Of a stretch of 64,000 nt of DNA, positions 58,503 to 64,000 are shown piece after piece. This stretch comes from Fimbriimonadaceae bacterium. Lineage in GTDB: Bacteria; Armatimonadota; Fimbriimonadia; Fimbriimonadales; Fimbriimonadaceae. The stretch covers positions 30,970 through 94,969 of the forward strand of contig JADLBH010000033.1 in assembly GCA_020847855.1 (NCBI GenBank). Reading direction: 5' to 3'. The position numbers and the translations under genes are program-made. The notes below the pieces were generated by a model, which saw nothing but the letters and a program-made list of their open reading frames with translations, was not told where the DNA came from and did not search any database. Within the stretch, counting starts at the first letter, position 1, and the number at the start of each line of letters is the position of its first letter.

Positions 58503-58518
58503 CCCACCATAAGGTGGG
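58503..58518. terminator. Short hairpin between tRNA and Lnt
   Basis: CCCACC at 58503-58508 pairs with GGTGGG at 58513-58518 across the loop ATAA. There is no T run. It may end the tRNA transcript or the opposing lnt transcript. Confidence 0.35.
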
Positions 58519-58594
58519 TCTGGAGGCTGGGCGACGTCGTTCTAGGGTGGGAGGGCTGACGGGTTCTTGAGTCTCCAACGGCGAGACCCGAGGG

Positions 58595-60064
58595 TCACTC
58601 AGCGCGGTGCACGAGACCACGGATCGCGACGAGAACCGTGACCCCGCCCGCGGAATAGACGAACAGGAACCTCTGGGGGAAGGCGTCGCTGGACTTGGGC
58701 ACGAGCACTTTGGCTTGCTCCGCTGCCATGACGCCGCGCGGGACGGCAAGGGTGACCCTGCCTCGCGGATCCGTCGTGAGGGACCGGCCCCGGCTGCCGA
58801 CGCGCACGATCGGCACTCCCGACTCGATGCTCCGCCAGACTGAGGACTGCCAAAGCTGATCCCAAGCCGGCGTGTTCTCGTACCAGTCGTCCACGCTCAT
58901 CTGGACCAAGATCCGTGCTCCGGCTTGGGTGTGCCTTGCGCTAAGGTCAGGGAAAAGGCCTTCGAAGCATAGGAGCGGGCCCACCAAGGTGTCTCCGATC
59001 CTGAGCTGTTTGAGCTCCCGCGCCGCACTCAGGTCACCGCTCGGAAGCTTGAACGAAGAAAGGAAGGGCAAGCCCCGGAACGGGACGAACTCGCCAAAGA
59101 CGACTAGCCTGGTCTTGTCCGCGGTCTGCCATGTCCCGTCGAAGGCGTAGGCGGTCTGGTAGGTTGCGGCACCTGATATTCGGTTCCCTCCAAACACGAT
59201 GGGGAACTCGGGCGTGGGGCCGAGGACGGTCGGGGGTGGAACCTCTGCCGTGGGGGCGGCAAACCCTTCGGGCAGCACGACGAGATCGGTGCCTTGTTCG
59301 AGGATCCTCGCGCGGAGGAGGGCCACCGACTCGTCCAGCTGCCTCCTTTCCTCTTCGTCCGAGTTGAACGCCATGTTCACCCCTGGCTGACCAAGCGTCA
59401 CCGTGCGCACGTCGCCCGCCACAGGCTGGGCTGCTCGATAGGCTGAGAGCAGGAGGAATCCCCCGAAGACCACGGCGAATCGAAGGGACAGCCTGGGTTC
59501 GCGATCCTCGGGCCGGACGGGCCAAAGGTGGAGCGAGAGGAGCAAGTTTGGGATCACCGCCCAAGCCGATACCAGGAACACCGTGCCGAATGCCGCGTGC
59601 TGGACAAAGTCAGGAACGGCCCAAAGCGGATGGGCCAGCAAGGCCCAGGGAAAGGCAAGTACCGGAAAGTATGCGCGGAAGGCTTCGATGCCAGCCCAGA
59701 CGAGAGGCACGGCCCAGAACCATCGCGCCTTCATCGCCGCTCGCAAGAGCCAAGCCAAGAGCACGAAGTACCATCCTGCCAAGAAGGCGCTCACCACCCA
59801 GGGCAACAAGCCCAGGAGCCAAGACCCGGTCCATTCGGAGACGAACGCGCCCACCCAGTACATCTGGAACGTGAAGAGCGTGAAGCCGAAGAGGTATCCA
59901 CTCCGCCGCGCGCCCTTCGCATCCAGCCGTCTAAGCCAAGCCAGCCAGGGCGCGACGGCGACGAAGACCAAGAACAAGAGGTTGAAAGGCGGCACTGCGA
60001 GCGAGAACATCACGGCCGACCCGATGGGAACGAGCCAAGCCTTAGCGCGGTGCGACAGAACCAA
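58595..60064 (-). CDS. lnt: Apolipoprotein N-acyltransferase
   Basis: The 489-residue protein is Lnt, which adds the third acyl chain to lipoproteins in the inner membrane. It has about seven membrane helices (for example LVFVAVAPWLAWL and FTLFTFQMYWVGAFVSEW) and a nitrilase domain with the triad Glu in LPEGFAAP, Lys in ADKTRLVVFGEFVPF, and Cys in GPLLCFEGLFPDL. The TTG start at 60064 overlaps the upstream phosphatase gene by 23 bases. Its presence argues for an outer membrane. Confidence 0.93.
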   Translation of the reverse strand: MVLSHRAKAWLVPIGSAVMFSLAVPPFNLLFLVFVAVAPWLAWLRRLDAKGARRSGYLFGFTLFTFQMYWVGAFVSEWTGSWLLGLLPWVVSAFLAGWYFVLLAWLLRAAMKARWFWAVPLVWAGIEAFRAYFPVLAFPWALLAHPLWAVPDFVQHAAFGTVFLVSAWAVIPNLLLSLHLWPVRPEDREPRLSLRFAVVFGGFLLLSAYRAAQPVAGDVRTVTLGQPGVNMAFNSDEEERRQLDESVALLRARILEQGTDLVVLPEGFAAPTAEVPPPTVLGPTPEFPIVFGGNRISGAATYQTAYAFDGTWQTADKTRLVVFGEFVPFRGLPFLSSFKLPSGDLSAARELKQLRIGDTLVGPLLCFEGLFPDLSARHTQAGARILVQMSVDDWYENTPAWDQLWQSSVWRSIESGVPIVRVGSRGRSLTTDPRGRVTLAVPRGVMAAEQAKVLVPKSSDAFPQRFLFVYSAGGVTVLVAIRGLVHRAE

Positions 60065-60659
60065 CCGTGAACCCCAAGTGAGTCGTGTCGTTATGGTGGA
60101 GCACTTGCCAGAAGCCTTCGTCGTGCAGCGCCAGCTCCGTGACCCCGGTGTTCTCGAAGTGGAACGAACGCGGGGCGCCGCCTCCGAGGAGCGCACCCAT
60201 GACTTGGCTCATGAGCAACCGGTGCGAGACAATCAACGTGGGCGAAGGCAGGCTTGCGATCCATTGGGCCACGCCCGCCGCCCGGTCTGCGAAGTCTGCG
60301 AGTGATTCGCCGCCTTCCGGTCGAACCGTCTCGAAGGAAGTCCCCCATTCTGCCGCTCTCGTTGCCGTCTCCTCCTGAATCCAATCGAAGGACCTCCCTT
60401 CCCACTCTCCCAGGTTTCTCTCGCGCAGCCTCGGGTCGGTCTCGATGTTCCAACCGGCGCTCACGAGACCCGCAACGGTCTCGCGAGCCCGCGCCAGATC
60501 GCTGGAAAGGATGGAGACCGGTTGCCAACTCGATATCCGCTCGCAGAGTAGGCGGGCCTGGCGCGACCCAAGGTCGCTGAGCGGAGTATCGCTGTGGCCC
60601 TGCGCCCTTCCCTCGGCGTTCCACTGAGTCTGGGCGTGCCGGACGAAGTAGTGGCGCAC
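60042..60659 (-). CDS. Histidine phosphatase (phosphoglycerate-mutase-like)
   Basis: The 205-residue protein has RHAQTQWN with the catalytic His near the start, a conserved acid in LRERNLGEWEG, and the second His in LIVSHRLLM. It is a cofactor-independent-of-2,3-BPG-type branch of the histidine phosphatase clan (RHG motif variant RHA), which can be phosphoglycerate mutase, phosphatase or cobalamin phosphatase. Substrate is not settled. The GTG start at 60659 was chosen because it lies after the AAA gene stop. Confidence 0.85.
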   Translation of the reverse strand: MRHYFVRHAQTQWNAEGRAQGHSDTPLSDLGSRQARLLCERISSWQPVSILSSDLARARETVAGLVSAGWNIETDPRLRERNLGEWEGRSFDWIQEETATRAAEWGTSFETVRPEGGESLADFADRAAGVAQWIASLPSPTLIVSHRLLMSQVMGALLGGGAPRSFHFENTGVTELALHDEGFWQVLHHNDTTHLGFTVGSVAPR

Positions 60660-60697
60660 GCAAGGACTTATACCGCGGGCTAGGACTCCAGCCAGGG

Positions 60698-62185
60698 TCA
60701 AACTTCGCGCTTGGAGGCCGGTCTCGCGCGCAACCTCGCCCACTCTCGAAGGGACTGGACCTCTTCCGACATCATCCTGCTGAGCGGCACCTGCTGCTCG
60801 ATCTCGTCTACGATGTCCGAGTAGCGCAGCTCCCGTTCGTCGCTAAAGGCATGGTTGAGCCCGCTGATCACCAATTGCTCGATCTCGGCCCCACTGAACC
60901 CGTCGGAAAGCTCGGCCAGTTTGTCAGCTTTGTACTTCTTGGGCGAGCGCTTCCGCTTCTCCAAGTGGATCTCGAAGATTTCGACCCGCTCTTTGAGGTC
61001 CGGAAGGTCAATGAAGAAGATTTCGTCGAACCGGCCCTTGCGGAGCAGTTCGGGCGGCAGGGCCGAGACATCGTTCCCAGTCGCAACGAGAAAGACCGGT
61101 TGGGTCTTCTCCTGCATCCAAGTCAGGAACGTCGAGAAGACCCGCGCCGTCGTCCCGCTGTCACTGATCCCGCTCCCGCTCATCCCCGCGAACCCCTTCT
61201 CGAGCTCGTCAATCCACAACACGCAGGGCGAGAGGCTTTCGGCGATCCGGATCGCACGTCTCATGTTCTCCTCGCTCTGGCCCACGAGGCTGCCGAAGAT
61301 CCGGCCAACGTCCATCTTCAGCATCGGCAAGCTGTAGGCCGATGCAATCGCTTTCGCGACGAGCGACTTCCCACAACCCTGGACCCCGATGAGCAGCACT
61401 CCCTTGGGATATGGGATTCCGAACTCGCGAGCCGCATCCGTGAAGCTCCGCCGTCGCTTTTGCAGCCAGTCCTTGAGCAGGTCCTGGCCCCCGACGTCCT
61501 CGAATCCGTACTCGGCCGGATAGAAGCTCAGCATCCCGGTCTTTCGTACGATCTGCTTCTTCTCCTCGATGATCTGGTCCACGCTCAGCCGCTTCGCCTC
61601 CACCAAACTTCGGGCAAGGGCGGACTCGATCTCGTCCGCCGTGAGGCCCTGGGCAGACTTCACGATGAGCTCCCGCTCCTCGGGCGAGACGGCAGCGTCC
61701 ACTCCCTTCATGCCCTTGACGCTCTCCAGAACGACCTCTACTTGCTGGGAGATCTCCTCGGGGCCTGGGAGGGGGTACTCGACGACCGAAATGTCCTTCT
61801 CGAGCTCCACAGGGAGGTTCAGGCTCGGGGCCAGCAGATAGAGGGTCTGGCTTCGGCCCCGGAGTCGCGAGGCCAAGTCGCGCAAGAGGCGTACGACCCT
61901 TGGATCCTTCAAGTAGGGGTGAAAGTCCTTGAGCAGGAAGAGGGTGAACTCGGGAGCTTCGTGAATCTGGGCGAGCGCTTCCAACTCGGGCGGAAGGCTG
62001 GTCTTGACCCCGCTCCCCAGCTTCGGCCTCATGCCTTGGGTGACACTCCAGGTGTGGAGCTTGCGGTCGAGCTTCCCCCCGATCTCGGCGAGAACGCCCT
62101 CCACCCGCCGCTCCTCCCAACTCACGACGTAGACGATCGGGTACTTCGCCCGGGCCAATACCTCGAGCTCGCGTGCGGCGTCCAT
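60698..62185 (-). CDS. Ycf46-type AAA+ ATPase
   Basis: The 495-residue protein has an N-terminal domain (VLARAKYPIVYVVSWEERRVEGVLAEI and FLLKDFHPYLKDPRVVRLLRDLA) and one AAA+ domain with Walker A GVQGCGKS near 267-274, Walker B CVLWIDELEKGF near 322, and sensor segments VATGND and RFDEIFFIDLP. This layout matches Ycf46, a conserved but uncharacterised plastid and bacterial ATPase. CATACT ends seven bases before the ATG at 62185, which I prefer to an upstream start. It lies upstream of the phosphatase and lnt genes on the same strand. Confidence 0.9.
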   Translation of the reverse strand: MDAARELEVLARAKYPIVYVVSWEERRVEGVLAEIGGKLDRKLHTWSVTQGMRPKLGSGVKTSLPPELEALAQIHEAPEFTLFLLKDFHPYLKDPRVVRLLRDLASRLRGRSQTLYLLAPSLNLPVELEKDISVVEYPLPGPEEISQQVEVVLESVKGMKGVDAAVSPEERELIVKSAQGLTADEIESALARSLVEAKRLSVDQIIEEKKQIVRKTGMLSFYPAEYGFEDVGGQDLLKDWLQKRRRSFTDAAREFGIPYPKGVLLIGVQGCGKSLVAKAIASAYSLPMLKMDVGRIFGSLVGQSEENMRRAIRIAESLSPCVLWIDELEKGFAGMSGSGISDSGTTARVFSTFLTWMQEKTQPVFLVATGNDVSALPPELLRKGRFDEIFFIDLPDLKERVEIFEIHLEKRKRSPKKYKADKLAELSDGFSGAEIEQLVISGLNHAFSDERELRYSDIVDEIEQQVPLSRMMSEEVQSLREWARLRARPASKREV

Positions 62186-62310
62186 CCGGATGAGTATGGC
62201 CGAGGAAGTTCGCCGAGGCACCGTCCATCCTCAGGGTGTGGATTCGCACCTGGAAGAGCGTTGCGCCTTCGGTCCTAGCTGACTGTCAATCCCAGGGGTC
62301 GGCACCCACG

Positions 62311-63909
62311 TCACCGGCGGATCGGGCTCGTCGTCGGCAGGCCAAGGCCATAAATGTGCACCCTGCTGCTGAGCGACGCGACATAGACCTTCCCTGCGGC
62401 AACCGTCGGCACGTTGAACTTGACGTAGTTCCCGATCTCGTCGGATGGCAATCGGTCGCTGTTCCAGATCTCCTTCGTGAGGTCGTTCGCGTCATAGGCG
62501 CGAAGCACGGCGAGCCAGTTCGACTTCTTCTGTAGGGCCCAAAGGATGCCGTTCTTCGTCCCGTTCGAGGACACTGCGAACGAAGTGCCTGGCCAGGTGC
62601 CCGTGCTGGCACCCACGGACACCGGGGTCGTTTCGAGCCCGGCACTGCTCACTCGATAGGCGCGGACGACATCGCCCTTCCCTCCCAGGTAGACGAGTGG
62701 GCCGAACCTCGGGCTATCGAAGTAAGCCGCGGCTGTGGTCATTCCATTGGCCGTAGCGTCGAACTGTTGCCTCACGTGATTCTGGGTTGGTGAGTAGCCG
62801 CCCAGGTTCGACCTGTCCAAGGCGAAAAAGTCCCGCGTCTTTCCTCCCCCGATTGCTATGTCGGTGCCCGGCACGAGCATCACGCCGGAAGTCCCTAGGT
62901 CGTAGTTGGCGGCGTTCCATGAATCGTTCTCCTTGGGGGAGAACCTCGACGCAATCGAATAGCTCTGGCCGTCGAAGACGACTTTGACGAAGCTTTCCCC
63001 GATCTGTCGCGGCTCGGCATCCTTCGAGTAGCCGCCGTTCGCGGTCGAGAAGTAGATCGCCCCTGCCTCGTCGCAAGCCGGCGCCTGCCCCGTCATCCAG
63101 ATCCCCCCACCTCCCGAGGGGATCGAGGAGCCAGGGTTTCCGTCCGGAGTGGTACAGAGCATATCGAGCCGTTCGAGGGACTGGGCGTCGTAGGCGAACA
63201 ACCAACCGTGGTACGGATCGTTTCCACCGTGCCCACCGGCTGCGATGTGGAGCACTCCGTCCCGCAACAAAAGGCCTGGGCGGGTCATGTGGCGGAGTGG
63301 GGAGAACCACAGGGCCTCGTTGACGGCGTCGGGTGCCTTGCCGCGCACGGCGCCTTCGATCTCGGCGGGGCTGTTGGCATGGGGCTCGCCGGTTCGCACG
63401 TCCAGCGCGTGTAGGCGGAGATGGTAGGAGGGATTTCCCGAGCCGTCCACGTCCTTGCTCTTTGCCGTCACCCACACCGTCCCGCTGTCCCGGTCAATCA
63501 CGGGAGTGGAGATGATGCCGATCTCCGGCTCGATGTCCTGCGTCTCGACATCTTGCCAAGGCACGCTGGCGCCGAGGTTCCTCCGCCAAAGCTGCACAGG
63601 CGTCTTCGGACGGGTGTCGAAGCAATAGACTGAATTGTGGGCAGTGGCGATGATGCAAAGGTCTCGCACCACGGGGCCGTTCGCCTCGTCGCACGTGAGG
63701 CCGACCAAGACGAGCGGCTGGGCATAGACCTGGCCGTCCACAGCCATCGTTGCGAGCCTGCGAAACGCCTTGGAGCCCACGGTCGCAGGGGTCAGCACGG
63801 TTTCGCTCCGCACCCACCCTGTACGAGCCTGGTCAACGTGTCGAGTAACCACATCCTGGCTCGTGGAAGCTAAGGCGAGTACGGCAAAGGAAGCAACTGA
63901 AATAGTCAT
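62311..63909 (-). CDS. Exported PQQ-like beta-propeller protein
   Basis: The 532-residue protein has a signal peptide (MTISVASFAVLALAS) and repeated blades with PQQ/quinoprotein-like marks, such as VYCFDTRPKTPVQLWRRNLG, TPVIDRDSGTVWVTAKS, GWLFAYDAQSLERL, KTRDFFALDRSNLG and VLRAYDANDL. No dehydrogenase catalytic residues can be assigned, so it may be a structural or binding propeller. ATG 63909 was chosen because GGAGAG lies at the proper distance and a TATACT box is upstream. Confidence 0.85.
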   Translation of the reverse strand: MTISVASFAVLALASTSQDVVTRHVDQARTGWVRSETVLTPATVGSKAFRRLATMAVDGQVYAQPLVLVGLTCDEANGPVVRDLCIIATAHNSVYCFDTRPKTPVQLWRRNLGASVPWQDVETQDIEPEIGIISTPVIDRDSGTVWVTAKSKDVDGSGNPSYHLRLHALDVRTGEPHANSPAEIEGAVRGKAPDAVNEALWFSPLRHMTRPGLLLRDGVLHIAAGGHGGNDPYHGWLFAYDAQSLERLDMLCTTPDGNPGSSIPSGGGGIWMTGQAPACDEAGAIYFSTANGGYSKDAEPRQIGESFVKVVFDGQSYSIASRFSPKENDSWNAANYDLGTSGVMLVPGTDIAIGGGKTRDFFALDRSNLGGYSPTQNHVRQQFDATANGMTTAAAYFDSPRFGPLVYLGGKGDVVRAYRVSSAGLETTPVSVGASTGTWPGTSFAVSSNGTKNGILWALQKKSNWLAVLRAYDANDLTKEIWNSDRLPSDEIGNYVKFNVPTVAAGKVYVASLSSRVHIYGLGLPTTSPIRR

Positions 63910-63912
63910 ATT

Positions 63913-63928
63913 CTCTCCAAATAGAGAG
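63913..63928 (-). promoter_or_regulatory. Hairpin over the Shine-Dalgarno of the propeller gene
   Basis: In the mRNA, CUCUC (63928-63924) can pair with GAGAG (63917-63913) across a six-base loop. The right arm contains the ribosome site GGAGAG, so the site may be partly hidden. The stem is only five base pairs. Confidence 0.3.
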
Positions 63929-63938
63929 CAACATACGG

Positions 63939-63944
63939 AGTATA
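63939..63944 (-). promoter_or_regulatory. -10 box TATACT of the propeller gene
   Basis: On the minus strand TATACT lies 29 bases before the ATG at 63909, which leaves a short leader carrying the GGAGAG ribosome site. Confidence 0.45.
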
Positions 63945-64000
63945 GCAATCTCCCATGAATGCCTCCTGCAAAGCCCGTGCCGGTCCCCATTTCGCCGGAC

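Noticed and set aside
60851..62278. Open frame of 475 codons on the plus strand
   Set aside because: It is antisense to the Ycf46-like ATPase, whose Walker motifs leave no doubt about the coding strand.

Overview
The window looks like a chromosome segment of a high-GC, Gram-negative-type bacterium of the phylum Armatimonadota, most likely class Fimbriimonadia. The evidence is the style of the genes: a DUF1559 prepilin whose hydrophobic helix ends in FPVFAQAK, three PEP-CTERM proteins (C-termini of the type PEPATMIALG...ARRR), BNR/sortilin-like and FG-GAP secreted proteins, a Ser/Thr kinase with the loop sequence IARSNDIVYEAYD, and an outer-membrane-related Lnt. This placement is an inference from family style; no rRNA lies in the window.

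Layout. 1-4 kb: FHA, PP2C, a GAF histidine kinase and two sigma factors (signalling). 4-8.6 kb: DUF1844, a double GNAT, sucC and a prolyl oligopeptidase in one tight array. 8.7-13.3 kb: secreted esterase, CsgG-like protein, RmuC, a methylisocitrate-lyase-like enzyme, DinB-like protein. 13.6-17.7 kb: a PEP-CTERM protein with a strong terminator, then an accessory patch on the minus strand (two unknown small genes, a winged-helix/deoxyribosyltransferase-like protein, and a coding remnant), then citrate synthase and an ACP-like orphan. 17.8-26.3 kb: DUF808, a double YCII protein, PEP-CTERM, DUF488, dGTPase, DinB, DUF2207, and an FG-GAP protein interrupted by an in-frame TGA. 26.3-37.5 kb: ProS, GH26, prepilin, flippase-like protein, large BNR protein, HD-GYP, isocitrate dehydrogenase, PEP-CTERM. 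37.5-47.6 kb: DUF423, Rieske oxygenase, MscL, GH20 hexosaminidase, dodecin, a cyclase-NTPase regulator, an orphan, UvrB. 47.7-64 kb: Tat phosphoesterase, adenosine deaminase, AlkZ-like protein, metallophosphatase, CtlX-like hydrolase, cyclic-nucleotide-binding protein, rhodanese plus SufE, a beta-rich secreted protein, GHL10 glycosidase, Ser/Thr kinase, tRNA-Ser(UGA), Lnt, histidine phosphatase, Ycf46-type AAA ATPase, and a secreted PQQ-like propeller.

How the genes fit together. Three central-carbon genes (sucC, citrate synthase, icd) are scattered rather than clustered. Several secreted carbohydrate-active proteins (CE1-like, GH26, GH20, GHL10) suggest growth on polysaccharides. FHA, PP2C, Ser/Thr kinase, HD-GYP, a class III cyclase and a cyclic-nucleotide-binding protein suggest rich phospho- and nucleotide signalling.

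The most striking signal is in promoter layout. At eleven genes a TANNNT -10-like hexamer ends exactly six bases before the start codon (ATG, GTG or TTG), and a twelfth has CATAAT at the same place; this predicts leaderless mRNAs. Sigma-factor and most exported-protein genes in the window instead carry GGAG-type Shine-Dalgarno sequences. The second notable signal is the TGA at 25375, which sits where I expect a cysteine. No CRISPR array, insertion sequence, prophage or rRNA operon was seen.
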